The notes beneath the pieces were generated by a model. It saw nothing but the letters and a program-made list of their open reading frames with translations, did no database searches and had not been told where the DNA came from. From positions 160,001 to 224,000 of the forward strand of contig JAPJBO010000303.1 of the NCBI GenBank assembly GCA_030068145.1: a stretch of 64,000 bases of DNA, given 5' to 3'. The stretch comes from Diplonema papillatum. Lineage: Eukaryota; Euglenozoa; Diplonemea; Diplonemida; Diplonemidae. Position numbers and translations under genes: made by a program. Every line of letters begins with the position of its first letter. Within the stretch, counting starts at the first letter, position 1. Below are positions 18,556-29,339 of this stretch, piece after piece.

Positions 18556-20110
18556 GCGGTCAAAGTGTCGGGTGGGACACTTTATACATCGATCCGGCCG
18601 ACCGCAGCGACTTCGTCCGCCGCAAGCGATTGCCGGCGTCCTGCTGCTGAATCGCGAGCGTGCCCCTCGCACGGAGGGCGTGTTCTCTGGTCTGCCGCTC
18701 GCCGTTTTCAAGGCACCAGGCTTCGATGCCGTCTTTCACGCAAAACACATGTAACATGTGGCACATGAATGGTGTATCAACAGGTTGTGCCTTTCTATAT
18801 TTTACACGGTCGACGGCACACGCTTGACGGAGGGCGGCGGTGTGGCCAGGATGGAAGGTGGCAGGGACGGTTTCCTGACAAGCGCGCTCTGCGGCTTGCG
18901 CTGCGGCCCGCGGCCGACGTTGCGCGCGAGGGATAGGTCGTCCAGCGCCTCGACCACGGCCAGCAGCTCCACCCTCCACTCGTCGAGGACCGCCCACGCC
19001 TCGAACGCCCTCGTCTGCCTCGCGTCCAACACTTTATACATCGAACCGGCCGACCGCAGGGACTTCGTCCGCCGCAAGCGATTGCCGGCGTCCTGCTGCT
19101 GAATGCCGAGAGTGCCCCTGGCACGGAGGGCGTGTTCTCTGGTCTGCCGCTCGCCGTTTTCAAGGCACCAGGCTTCGATGCCATCCTGGACGCAAAACAC
19201 ATGTAACATGTGACACAAATGTCGAAAGGCATAGCGTGTATCAACAGGTTATGTCTTTCTACATGCAGTGCCACCACATAACATGCACACACGTTAAGAA
19301 GCATGCTACACAGTCGACAGCACACGCTTGACGGCAGGTTAGTGTAGTTACACATGTAACATGTGACACATGAATGGTGTATCAACAGGTTGTGCCTTTC
19401 TATATTTTACACGGTCGACGGCACACGCTTGACGGAGGGCGGCGGTGTGGCCAGGATGGAAGGTGGCAGGGACGGTTTCCTGACAAGCGCGCTCTGCGGC
19501 TTGCGCTGCGGCCCGCGGCCGACGTTGCGCGCGAGGGATAGGTCGTCCAGCGCCTCGACTACGGCCAGCAGCTCCACCCTCCACTCGCCCACGCCTCGAA
19601 CGCCCTCGTCTGCCTCGCGTCCAACACTTTATACATCGAACCGGCCGACCGCAGGGACTTCGTCCGCCGCAAGCGATTGCCGGCGTCCTGCTGCTGAATG
19701 CCGAGAGTGCCCCTGGCACGGAGGGTGTGTTCTCTGGTCTACCGCTCGCCGTTTTCAAGGCACCAGGCTTCGATGCCATCCTGGACGCAAAACACGTGTA
19801 ACATGTGACACAAATGTCGAAAGGCATAGCGTGTATCAACAGGTTATGTCTTTCTACATGCAGTGCCACCACATAACATGCACACACGTTAAGAAGCATG
19901 CTACACAGTCGACAGCACACGCTTGACGGCAGGTTAGTGTAGTTACACATGTAACATGTGACACAAATGTCGAAAGGCATAACGTGTATCAACAGGTTAT
20001 GTCTTTCTACATGCAGTGCCACCACATAACATGCACACACGCTAAGAAGCATGCTACACAGTCGACAGCACACGCTTGACGGCAGGTTAGTGTAGTTACA
20101 CATGTAACAT
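18556..20110 (-). pseudogene. Tandem copies of FHIP-like gene 3' exon
   Basis: Three further copies of the coding segment at 20155-20540: 18556-18740 (partial), 18802-19195 and 19408-19800. Each begins near CVKDGIEAWCLENGERQTRE. The middle copy keeps the full end (KPSLPPSILATPPPSVKRVP-STV-stop) with 138 open codons; the third has a small deletion in VLDEW. Spacers repeat a block containing the palindrome-like acatgtaacatgtgac and a ~145-bp unit (caacaggttatgtctttc...). They have no start or upstream exons, so they are probably non-functional unless used as alternative last exons. Confidence 0.7.
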
Positions 20111-20154
20111 GTGACACATGAATGGTGTATCAACAGGTTGTGCCTTTCTATATT

Positions 20155-21391
20155 TTACACGGTCGACGGCACACGCTTGACGGAGGGCGGCGGTGTGGCC
20201 AGGATGGAAGGTGGCAGGGACGGTTTCCTGACAAGCGCGCTCTGCGGCTTGCGCTGCGGCCCGCGGCCGACGTTGCGCGCGAGGGATAGGTCGTCCAGCG
20301 CCTCGACCACGGCCAGCAGCTCCACCCTCCACTCGTCGAGGACCGCCCACGCCTCGAACGCCCTCGTCTGCCTCGCGTCCAACACTTTATACATCGATCC
20401 GGCCGACCGCAGGGACTTCGTCCGCCGCAAGCGATTGCCGGCGTCCTGCTGCTGAATGCCGAGAGTGCCCCTGGCACGGAGGGCGTGTTCTCTGGTCTGC
20501 CGCTCGCCGTTTTCAAGGCACCAAGCTTCGATGCCGTCCTTCACGCAGAGCAGCGCTTTGACGATGGGGCCCCGCCCCCAGAAGAAAAAGAGCGACGAGG
20601 ACTTGACGCCGCACAGGAGAACCTGCGTCAGGAAGGCAAGCAGCGCGACGAGCACCGGCGTCGGCAGGGTGCCTGCGTCCTTCAACCGATCTGTGGCGGC
20701 AAGGAGGATGCCACCGGGAAGGCCCAACCCGGCTGCGGTGTCCTTGTAGGTGTCGTCGATGCCGAGGGTCTGCGACGCAACGGTGGAGGTCGCGTCTTTC
20801 TGAGCGAGGGTTTGGTCCATGTATTCCGGGCGCATGACCAACGGGTGGAACAAGCTGTTGACTTGGTACCGGCGGCTGCCGCCTTCGTCGTACAGCGACG
20901 GATTGGACGGGAGGTGGCGGGATATCAATGCTTCGTGCGTCCGCTCCCCGCGCTTCTGCAGGAGCACGCAGCAGAGCCGGAGGGCAGACGCCGCGGTGGT
21001 GGTCTCCTTCGCGCGGATCTGCGCGATTAGCGAGGCCACACACGCGTCGTCGGCCACTACTGCGTCCGCCGTGGCCGCAAGGAAGGCGGGGTCTGTCAGG
21101 TTCTCCAAGAAGTAGGTCAGCAGCGACTGCGCCATGCCCGGCGCCGGCGAGCTGCGGATGGTCTCCGTGAACTTCGCGCCGATGGCCCGCGCGTAGCCGT
21201 CGAGGAACCGCCGCCGCAGCGCGGGGCTGACCCCGACTCCGACGCAGTCGCACAGCCGCAGCCGGCTCGCAAGCCGCTCGGCCACCGTTGCCTTCTCCGC
21301 TTCCGTGGTCGCTCCCAACGCATCGTCAAGCAGCGTCCGGAACGTCGTCATCACAAGACCCGTGATGTAGTCCGCAGACTCGTTCAGGCAA
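20155..21391 (-). CDS. FHIP/RAI16-like protein, downstream exon
   Basis: An all-helical segment of about 411 codons ending SVKRVPSTV-stop. The order of features (RLRLCDCVGVGVSPALRRRF, IRSSPAPGMAQSLLTYFLEN, SALRLCCVLLQKRGERTHEA, LISRHLP) parallels the middle of FHF-complex HOOK-interacting proteins (FHIP/RAI16/FAM160), where paired helices end in an L-LVLRYL segment. FHIP proteins link HOOK-dynein to endosomes. Acceptor CCGCACAG|T at 21392/21391; an in-frame ATG exists at 21351. The phase does not match the 25517 donor directly, so a short exon (length 1 mod 3) is probably missing between them. The C-terminal 130 residues are low complexity and not conserved. Confidence 0.6.
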
Positions 21392-21566
21392 CTGTGCGGT
21401 TTGTGATTGGAACGGTGAAAGTCTCGCATTTAGACTGTTTTTTTGTGCTGAGTGAGACGGGGGTATTTTTTCCTTTAGAGCAGGGTCTTAGTAGGTAGAA
21501 GTGGGCCGGTGTGTATAAGTGCTGTTCGTACTTTTCGGTCGCCTTTGCTTTTCTGGGTACGGTCAC

Positions 21567-22062
21567 TTATGTGAACGTAACCTCGTGAGCTGGCGGGCGT
21601 GCAATGCGTCGTGCGCCTCTCCGCGCTTCTGCAGGAGGCCGGAGGGCAGACGCTGCGGTGGTGGTCTCCTTCGCGCGGAGCTGCGCGATTAGCGAGGCCA
21701 CACACGCGTCGTCGGCCACTACTGCGTCCGCCGTGGCCGCAAGGAAGGCGGGGTCTGTCAGGTTCTCCAAGAAGTAGGTCAGCAGCGACTGCGCCATGCC
21801 CGGCGCCGGCGAGCTGCGGATGGTCTCCGTGAACTTCGCGCCGATGGCCCGCGCGTAGCCGTCGAGGAACCGCCGCCGCAGCGCGGGGCTCACCCCGACT
21901 CCGACGCAGTCGCACAGCCGCAGCCGGCTCGCAAGCCGCTCGGCCACCGTTGCCTTCTCCGCTTCCGTGGTCGCTCCCAACGCATCGTCAAGCAGCGTCC
22001 GGAACGTCGTCATCACAAGACCCGTGATGTAGTCCGCAGACTCGTTCAGGCAACTGTGCGGC
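21567..22062 (-). pseudogene. Duplicate of FHIP-like exon, truncated
   Basis: Nearly identical to 20930-21391, including the acceptor side (gcaactgtgcgg). The frame is open from MMTTFRTLLDDALGATTEAE to AASALR. A 13-14 base deletion then removes the LCCVLL part and shifts the frame, with a stop at 21567. It stands upstream of the intact copy, so it may be skipped or used as a dead alternative exon. Confidence 0.75.
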
Positions 22063-22104
22063 GTGGAATTGGAGTGGTGAAGGTTCCGTACTTAGACTGC
22101 TTCT

Positions 22105-22260
22105 TAGAGTTAAAGTTCGCTTGAAATTCCGGGGGTTTAGGGTCTCCGTGTGACCGTTCATGATGGGTTCAGAGCAAGAAAAGGCCATATGGTTACGGGT
22201 TGTGTATTTTTTAGAGCACGCTTTCGTTATGGGTTATGGCTAGCCATGTCCGGGACTGTT
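22105..22260 (-). repeat. F2 repeat upstream of duplicated FHIP-like exon
   Basis: agagttaaagttcgcttgaa, attccgggggtttagggtct, then gttatggctagccatg. It matches the copy in intron 2 of the ankyrin/EF-hand gene (14360-14520) closely. Its conserved end points to the exon acceptor at about 22063. Confidence 0.75.
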
Positions 22261-22970
22261 TGTGACCGATACCAAGTACATTCCTTCGTGGAGTGTAGTC
22301 TTGGGCCCCCCACGTTCTACAAGTTGAGTAGGGGTTGCCTTGTAGCCCGTACCGGTCAGTTGTCCGCGTTTTCATGTATTTTCTCGTAGTGTAGTACTTG
22401 GGTTTCGTGACACTTGCGGCACTTCACGTGGTGCGGGTTGTTTCCGCCCTAATATAAGGTTTTTTTCTTGAGTATGTTTGTCGGTTCGCGGTCGGGTATT
22501 TTGAAGCATCCACTTTTGACTTGTGAAACGGGGGGTGCTATTCCTTTGCGCAATTAGAGCAGGGTTTTAAAAAAAAGGCGCTCACACACACGGAGAAGAA
22601 ATGCCTACCTAGCTACTCGATCGGAGAGTACGCAGCACAGGCACTGTAGAACTTCGATTGCAAGGTCGCTGAGGAAAAGCTCCTTATCTGTGTGTGTGTG
22701 TAGTGTGGTGTGCGTTGGGTGAGAGAGCTGGAGACCCAATTACATCGCGATGCCTGGCTTTGGGAACGAAGGTCCGTTTTGGACACACACGCCACCACCG
22801 CCCAGCCCAATATCCATGGGGGTGGACGAACTCCGTGCCCGAGAAGGATCTCCATGCCGACACTCGAAGTGGGGACGGTTTCGCAGCAGGAAGCAGAGTG
22901 AGGCGCTTTGGAAGACGCTACACTGGCGGATCGGCAAGTTGTGCGTACGCCACTCGGGTCGTGAGCACCG
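22261..22970. other. Intronic region, F7-like remnants
   Basis: 22495-22575 contains ggtattttgaagc...ttgacttgtgaaacgggggg...ttagagcagggtttt, an F7-related repeat; 21440-21485 holds another. A short (TG)n lies at 22687. Nothing else is recognised. Confidence 0.4.
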
Positions 22971-23290
22971 TGCTTGGGCTGGCGGCAGAATACTTCGCGG
23001 GCAACCAGGAACTGCCTTGCAGACAGCACACTTAACGAGGATCGAAAACGCACAAACAACCCGGGCCTTGCGGAAAACCAGGAACTCTGCGAGGCAGAGC
23101 ATACTCAACAAGGATCAAAAACGCACAAACAACCCGGGGCCTTTGCGGAAAACCGTTTTGGACACACACTTGCAGTACGGCAGTCCCTGGGCTGGCGGCA
23201 GAATACTTCGCGGGCAACCAGGAACTGCCTCGTAGACAGCACACTTAACGAGGATCAAAAACGCACAAACAACCCGGGCCTTTCTATGGC
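22971..23290. repeat. ~95-bp tandem duplication, about three units
   Basis: ctggcggcagaatacttcgc, gggcaaccaggaactgcc, acgaggatcaaaaacgcac, aaacaacccgggcctt recur at 22978, about 23080 (partial) and 23190. Confidence 0.8.
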
Positions 23291-23825
23291 AAAACTCCAC
23301 GGTCGCACATTTGTACGTGCGTTTGCAGCCGCCACCTGCCAAAAGGAGATTCGCGCAAAGCAGAAACTGCAGGGAAGCCGTCGAAGAGCCTACTAAGTGC
23401 TTGGCGACGGTTGCAATGCGCAAGTCTCGCTTGATGCAGATCTATAGCATCAGACAGCACGACGCGTGTGACGGGCGTACAGCCAAGGCGGCCGAGACAC
23501 GCAAATGCGCATCGTTACCATCTAAGAGCAGCGGAGCTGAGTATGATGGGCAAGCCGGTCCCTGATGCGTTCTTTCTGGAACCGGCCACGCTGGCTCTGT
23601 GAGCAATCTGTGTCGAAACGGGATCATCGTGTTACCACATTTCTTTAAAGAAAACATACTAGGGTCGACGTTGTATATTTTATCGATCACAGCGCCCGAA
23701 CCTACTACCAGCTCTGCAAAGTTGTGGGATTGTGATGCAGGGGTTGATACACGATGATTTCTCCGGTTGGCAAAAGGGGTAACAACCTTTTTTTGTAGTA
23801 GTGTCGCACTCGGTGGAATGGTAAC
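23291..23825. other. Region without recognised gene
   Basis: Small open frames only; no recognisable repeat or domain. Confidence 0.3.
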
Positions 23826-24115
23826 CTTTGTTCGTGCGTGCCGGTTGATCGTTTTTTCCCACTGATTTTTAAGCACCTGCTTTGTGCCAGCTGCAAAAGA
23901 TCAAAGGAGGTAAATGTGCTGTAGCCCACACGAAACACAGGTGAATCTGGGTTCAGTGGCGGGCGTAAGCGTTCAACAGAAAGGACCCAATTTGTAGATG
24001 TATTGTTTCTCCCCCTCTAGCCTCCTTCGAAGTAAGCACAAGGCAGCCCCTCGAGTATTTTCACTTTCAGGTTGCAGTGCCGATCAACCACCAAAACACA
24101 CTCGTCTATCGTTTT
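23826..24115 (+). repeat. F6 and F5 repeat fragments
   Basis: 23826-23870 is F6 (gtgcgtgccggttgatcg); 23870-24060 is F5 (cacctgctttgtg...ctccccctctagcctcc) with its internal aggtaaatgtgctgtagccc block; 24083-24115 is F6 again (gatcaaccaccaaaacac). F5 appears nested in F6. Confidence 0.7.
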
Positions 24116-24129
24116 TTTCAGCTTGCACC

Positions 24130-24483
24130 GGCTTTTTCTTAGCGCAAGCACTGGAACCAGCACCCCGAGGGGTACCAGGGAAAGCCTGCTACACGGAAGC
24201 CAAGCTCCACGTGTTCGGCGGTACTGCAGAGCCACGGGCCTACGGGTCAAGTGGCTACAGATTTCCCAAACTAAAGCATCAAGGCTTGGCGCACCTTGGG
24301 GCTTGGCGCTCGCGCTGAACACAAGCTCGTCGAGACGGTCAGCCGCAGGGCAGAGCGGACGGGGTTGCGGCACTGTGCTGCCTCCGATTCAAGCTTTGCA
24401 AGCTGTGGTTGACCGTCACGTTCCTGGACCAGGAGCGGCCTTTTTCTTTTTTTCCTTTTTTCGTTTTCTTTTTCTTTCTTCTC
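24130..24483. mobile_element. F1 short interspersed element with 13-bp duplication
   Basis: Flanked by identical ttcagcttgcacc at 24117-24129 and 24484-24496. It starts ggctttttcttagcg..., includes ggtaccagggaaagcctg, caagtggctacagatttcc, aagctcgtcgagacggtcag and ends gaccaggagcggcc plus a pyrimidine-rich tail. It is the longest copy (354 bp); others are about 290 bp. A T-run precedes the left duplication. It carries no coding capacity. Confidence 0.9.
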
Positions 24484-24496
24484 TTCAGCTTGCACC

Positions 24497-25366
24497 ATGC
24501 ACTGTCGGGCGTTGGGCAACCCTCAAGCTTGTCATCACGTGATAGTTACTCCACGTTACGCTGCCAAGCCAACTCCGACTACACGCGTCTGACTACTATA
24601 TGCCCGAGCGAGTTTCTTCTCACCTGGGCAGTTCTTTACAAACCCCTCGACGAAATCTCCTGCATTTTCCCTTGGCTGGACATTGACCATACTTTTTTCA
24701 GCGTCGGTTGGAATCTGGTGCCGAAATCTTGAAGCAGGTCCAAGACGCGATGCGACTGGCTACTGCTATTTTATACACTGTTTCGGTGCACTGCGAAAAA
24801 AGTACCGCGAAAAGAGAGAGAAGAGCGAGACGGCACTACGGGTCGTTGTTATTGGTGCTGGTTTGTGGGATAAGGTAAGGGTGGTCTCCGCTGGTCTGGT
24901 AGTCCGTGCTACCTCCTTTCTTTTACACTCGCTCTCTTTTCTACTCACTACTGTACGTCCTCTTTCACTCTTTGAAAGTCTTTTGTGGCAAAAAGACTTT
25001 CAAAGTTCAACGGCCGGGGCGCTAGCCCAGAACCCGGTACCATCTCCTGCTTTTGCCGCTCTCTCGGAGGCCGAATCGCCACCGAAATGACGGTTGGAAA
25101 ATCGACTGAAGGTGTCAGTGGGGGGCATATAGCTCGATCAAATGGTCAAGGTAATCGGGAAGACACGATGGTGAACAATACAAAAAAACGCAATCGGGGA
25201 AAGCTATCGGTCGTAGAGATACGATCGAGGAATGCCCCTTTGAAAGCTGAAGAATGAATAGAATGATCATGCATCAATCTAGGCTTGACACGATACAATC
25301 TCTGGTATCGGGGAATCGCTGATTCGTTAGATTTTCCTCGGTCCAGTCTGGTTTGAGTGACAAGAA
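24497..25366. other. Intronic region without recognised gene
   Basis: 24830-25000 resembles 45925-46080 (ttattggtgctggttt...gataaggtaag...gcctccgctggt...cacactcgctctctt), a further dispersed repeat. No domain is recognised. Confidence 0.45.
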
Positions 25367-25420
25367 ACCTGGTTGATCCTGCCAGTGGTCATGTGCTTGT
25401 TTCAAGGATTAAGCCATGCC
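25367..25420 (+). other. 18S rRNA 5'-end fragment
   Basis: aaacctggttgatcctgcc, agtggtcatgtgcttgtttc and aaggattaagccatgc match the first ~50 bases of small-subunit rRNA with several changes. Not an rRNA gene. Confidence 0.85.
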
Positions 25421-25516
25421 CACGTCGACCCTGTCACAGAAACCCCAGAAATGACCTGTAGCTGCCCCGTCGGATAGAGTCAACGCATAATATTATCAAA
25501 AGGTAAAGAAAGCTAC

Positions 25517-26303
25517 CGGATGCGACGTATGGGAGCACGTAGTCGAGAAAGGGGATCGACAGGCCGTCGGCGTAGAAGAACGACCCGCAGTTCGGGTACG
25601 CGGACAGCTGCGTGCACAGCGCATGGACCAGGTACAGGAACGCGTAGTGCAGCTCGGCGTCCAAGAAGGCGGACAACAGGATGGTCTCGCCGAAGTCGCG
25701 GGCGTATACGCCGGACCCGTCGGTCGCGAACTTGACGATGCCCTCGAGGTCGCGGGCGAGCGGCGTGTGCAGCTGCCGGAGGAGCTGCAGGATCGGCTCC
25801 GTCGTCTGCGCGTAGTATCCGATCAATGGGCGGTCTCGCGAACCCGGGACGAACAGGATGATGTCCGCGACGCTGAAAATGAGGTTTGCGTTGACTTTGA
25901 AGTTCAACCCGAGATTTTCGGTCGCGAATCGCGACAGACAGGTGACGACGTCTCGCTTGAGCAGGACTTCGTAGCACGGCGGCGTTTCCATGTCGTGCTC
26001 CGAAGTCCGCTCGCGGACGAGGAGGCTGACCATCTTGTCGATGGTCAGGCACACGTGGCGCATGGTGCTCTCCGAGCTTTCGTTCGAGATCCGGACGCCG
26101 TCCTCCGACTTCCGCTGCCACGCGAGTTTGAGGTCGATGAGCGCGTTCTCCACCTCCCGGCACATCTGCTCGAACATGCCGTGCATCTCCGCCGGCGTCA
26201 GCTGCCCAGCGGGCATCCGGAAGCTCGCTAGCTCGCTGGCATCGGGCGCCGGCTTTTTCTTCTTCTTCTTGATGGCGGATTTCAAAAAAGTGGCGAACGA
26301 CAT
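25517..26303 (-). CDS. FHIP/RAI16-like protein, exon 1
   Basis: Codes for 262 residues from the ATG at 26303 (MSFATFLKSAIKKKKKKPAP). After a lysine-rich linker come helices in the order of the FHIP/RAI16 N-terminal domain: FEQMCREVENALIDLKLAWQ, TIDKMVSLLVRE, PCYEVLLKRDVVTCLSRFAT, EPILQLLRQL, LHYAFLYLVHALCTQL, FFYADGLSIPFLDYVLPYVA. In animals the matching stretch includes a 'P-C-EYLL..KIL..LY' segment and a late 'FF' helix. Exon end at the donor CCG|GTAGCT (25517/25516). On present evidence this is the N-terminal part of the protein continued at 21391-20155. Expected role: adaptor of dynein/HOOK transport. Confidence 0.68.
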
Positions 26304-27000
26304 CTTTTCTTTTTTCTCTCGGGGGGGGGAGCCGGGGGGAGTGCAGGTCTACCGGCTCGACCCCCCCCCCCCCCCCCCCCCCCCCCCCTTGCTCTACGCG
26401 GGCACTTTCGGCCAGCTCCCGGGCCGTGTGCCTGTCTACACACCCGAGAGATGTGTGCCCCACCACGCGCGGACGGCGGGGGGGAATAAAAGAGGGAAGG
26501 ACACAAGGGGGAACCGGGAAAGATGCTTTTTCGTCTTCTTGCGTGCGGTTCGTTTTTTTTTTTTTTTTTTTTTTTTTGGTAACTTTTTTTTTTCTATTTT
26601 CTGTACAAACTGCGGGGGTTGGTGTGATTGCAAGGGGGAAAAATCTTAGAGAGACAGAGAGAGAGAGAGAACACATCAAAACAAGTCAAAGGGTGTGGCT
26701 AGTCACGCCTTAGCAGTCCCAGGGCCTCTCCCCACCCACCTGTCTGTGTTCTCGTGGTCACCGCTACCGCGTTGACCTTTCCCGAGAGAGAGAGAGAGAA
26801 CACATAAAACAAGTCAAAGGGTGCGGGCCTCCACCGTCAGGTGGGCCCCCACCGTCAGGTGGGCAGGCTAGGAGGGACAGGGGCGGGGTTGTCACGCCTT
26901 AGCAGTCCCAGGGCCTTTCCCCTCCCACCTATATGTGTTCTCGCTGTCATCGCTACCGCGCTGACAATTCCGAGAGAGAGAGAGAGACGAGTTGGAGTGC
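26304..27000. repeat. FHIP-like 5' flank: poly-C, poly-T, AG repeats and a duplication
   Basis: A run of about 28 C lies at 26363-26390, T-rich runs at 26549-26595, and (AG)n tracts at 26650-26670, 26782-26798 and 26972-26988. A segment (aacaagtcaaagggtg, tcacgccttagcagtccc, gctaccgcg-tgac) is duplicated at about 26650-26798 and 26799-26990. Purine/pyrimidine asymmetry is strong just upstream of the start codon. Confidence 0.8.
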
Positions 27001-27800
27001 AGGGACCATCTCTCCAAGGAGTTTCCGGTCGCCTCACTACAACCACGTACTTCTAAAGCGGGCGTAGGTCGTTCCGTCGGAGGCGCGGTGCGGGCCGCGG
27101 CCCCGCCACCGAGGGTGACGGCGTCGGCGTTGACACAACCGGGGCCGATCTGGGGGAGCACCGTCTTGACGCGTCGTGGGCTCTCTTCTTCTTGGCAATT
27201 GCACGGCCTACGGCGGCGGCTAGCGTCTTGATGGGAATCTTCACGCTTCCACCGAAAGAAATGCGTAGTTTTGTTTTATTCTTTTCCTTGTTAGTTGTCG
27301 ACAACTTGTTTTTGTGTTGAGGTGCCATTCAGATGTAAATCTAAAGCCGCCCACGTCAAATTTTGTTGTTAAACAGCGGCTGCCAAAACTTGCCGTGACA
27401 CCTATGATCAAAGTAAAGTGGAAAAGAGAATAGAAGGTTGTCTAAAAGAGAAAGGGGGGGTAGTGAATATTTCTTGACCCTCGTAGCTCGCTGGGTCAGG
27501 CGCGCCAGACAGGTGCTGGGCTATTTTCGGTCTGGGCTTTGACTTTGCAGTCCTCCCATGAAAGGCATGTCTTGCGGGTACTCGGGCACGGCATCGTTCC
27601 AACGGTCGCGGGCGCAGATCGACTCCAATTGCCCAGCATCCACCCTGTCTTCCGACCAGCCGCAAAGCGTGGGTCTCAACATCGCCGGCGCACCTAGACA
27701 GCGCATCTTAGTTTCGTGTTCAGGCGCTACTTCTCATGTATGTTTCATGCTAGCATCAGGTCTTCTTCGAAGATGTTGATGCCCCCGAACCGCCGTAAAG
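27001..27800. other. Region without recognised gene
   Basis: 27240-27420 recurs at 41577-41800 (gaaatgcgtagttttgtt, ttgttagttgtcgacaac, gtgacacctatgatcaaag), a dispersed repeat. A minus frame over 26892-27161 and another over 27053-27328 have no recognisable domain. Confidence 0.4.
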
Positions 27801-28320
27801 CGTAGTTCCCGCGTAGTTTGCGTACTTCTTGCGTATAAGTCGATCTTTGAGTGCGTGAGCCCCTCCGAAGAAAGGTCCATCGCACTTGCGTACTTCTTGC
27901 GTATAAGTCGAACTTTGAGTGCGTGAGCCCCTCCGAAGAAAGGTCCATCACACCAGTTCCAAGCTACTTAACCTGCGTACTTCTTGCGAATAAGTCGATA
28001 AGTCGATCTTTGAGTGCGCGAACTTTGAGTGCGTGAGCCCCTCCGAAGAAAGGTCCATCACACTAGTTCCAAGCTACTTAGCCTGCGTACTTCTTGCGAA
28101 TAAGTCGAATTTTGAGTGCGTGAGCCCCTCCGAAGAAAAGTCCATCACACCAGTTCCAAGCTACTTAGCCTGCATACTTCTTGCGAATAAGTCGAACTTT
28201 GAGTGCGTGAGCCCCTCCGAAGAAAGGTCCATCACACCAGTTCCAAGCTACTTAGCCTGCGTACTTCTTGCGAATAAGTCGAACTTTGAGTGCGTGAGCC
28301 CCTCCGAAGGTTCATCACAC
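27801..28320. repeat. ~85-bp tandem repeat (3' flank of basic-protein genes)
   Basis: Unit: ctgcgtacttcttgcgaata, agtcgaactttgagtgcgtg, agcccctccgaagaaaggtc, catcacaccagttccaagct. About five copies, two more at 28663-28815, and one reverse-complement copy at 45296-45370 directly after the stop of the basic-protein gene. The unit is therefore the 3' flank of that gene family, amplified here. Confidence 0.85.
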
Positions 28321-28344
28321 TAGTTCCAGGCTACAGGCTACTTA

Positions 28345-28660
28345 GCCCGGGTCTCTGGGTTGCGTCCCCCTCCTTCTCTTGGTCGCCTGGTCTTGCGTCT
28401 TGCTGGTTCGTCCGGGCTGGTCGCTTCACGCTTCCCCTTCGTCTTGCATCACGTCGTCCCCTCCCTGCTGCGACGGGCTTCTTTCCGTTTGTGCCACCTG
28501 CGACGCGGGCCGCATCACTGCTCGTCTGCGCGTGGACTGCTCTGTACTCGTTGCCGTATCCGCGATTGCCGCTTCTCGAACCGACCGCGCCTGCCTTCCC
28601 TTTTCTGCCTTCCGCTTCTCCGTCGGCCGCTTCGGCTTGATCTGAATCTCCTCGTCGTAC
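28345..28660 (-). pseudogene. Basic low-complexity protein gene, partial copy 1
   Basis: The minus strand reads KRPTEKRKAEKGRQARSVRE, AAIADTATSTEQSTRRRAVM, RPASQVAQTE, DDVMQDEGEA and TQRPG. It matches the C-terminal part of the 44.5-45.3 kb gene. It is tandemly duplicated at 28825-29150. Confidence 0.65.
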
Positions 28661-28824
28661 TTAGCCTGCGTACTTCTTGCGACTAAGTCGAACTTTGAGT
28701 GCGTGAGCCCCTCCGAAGAAAGGTCCATCACACCAGTTCCAAGCTACTTAGCCTGCGTACTTCTTGCGAATAAGTCGAACTTTGAGTGCGTGAGCCCCTC
28801 CGAAGGTTCATCACACTAGTTCCA

Positions 28825-29150
28825 GGCTACACTCTACTTAGCCCGGGTCTCTGGGTTGCGTCCCCCTCCTTCTCTTGGTCGCCTGGTCTTGCGTCTTGCT
28901 GGTCCGTCCGGGCTGGTCGCTTCACGCTTCCCCTTCGTCTTGCATCACGTCGTCCCCTCCCTGCTGCGACGGGCTTCTTTCCGTTTGTGCCACCTGCGAC
29001 GCGGGCCGCATCACTGCTCGTCTGCGCGTGGACTGCTCTGTACTCGTTGCCGTATCCGCGACTGCCGCTTCTCGAACCGACCGCGCCTGCCTTCCCTTTT
29101 CTGCCTTCCGCCTCTCCGTCGGCCGCTTCGGCTTGATCTGATTCTCCTCG
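28825..29150 (-). pseudogene. Basic low-complexity protein gene, partial copy 2
   Basis: Near-identical repeat of 28345-28660, including the 3' flank. The duplication unit is about 480 bp. Frames on the plus strand are also open because of the GC-rich composition. Confidence 0.65.
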
Positions 29151-29339
29151 TCTTTTGCAGTCTCACTGCGGGAATGCTGCTGCGCAGTCGTCAAGCCACC
29201 CAAGAACCAGGTGGTTGGGGGGGGGTGTCGTTGGACGGGGTTGATTCCTCTCGGTTCTTTCTTGCAGTCATGTCGCCAAGAAGTATCCCGCAGACTTTAC
29301 GTCAGCGACAACACAAAAGGCGCAGACAGACCAGTAAGC

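Noticed and set aside
20513-21253. Arg-rich 246-codon minus-strand protein
   Set aside because: Alternative frame of the FHIP-like exon; Arg/Ala/Pro composition is typical of a GC-rich shadow frame.
26892-27328. Thiolase-like or ribosomal-protein-like exon
   Set aside because: A short GGG/GA-rich stretch looked suggestive, but no catalytic motif or consistent frame was found.
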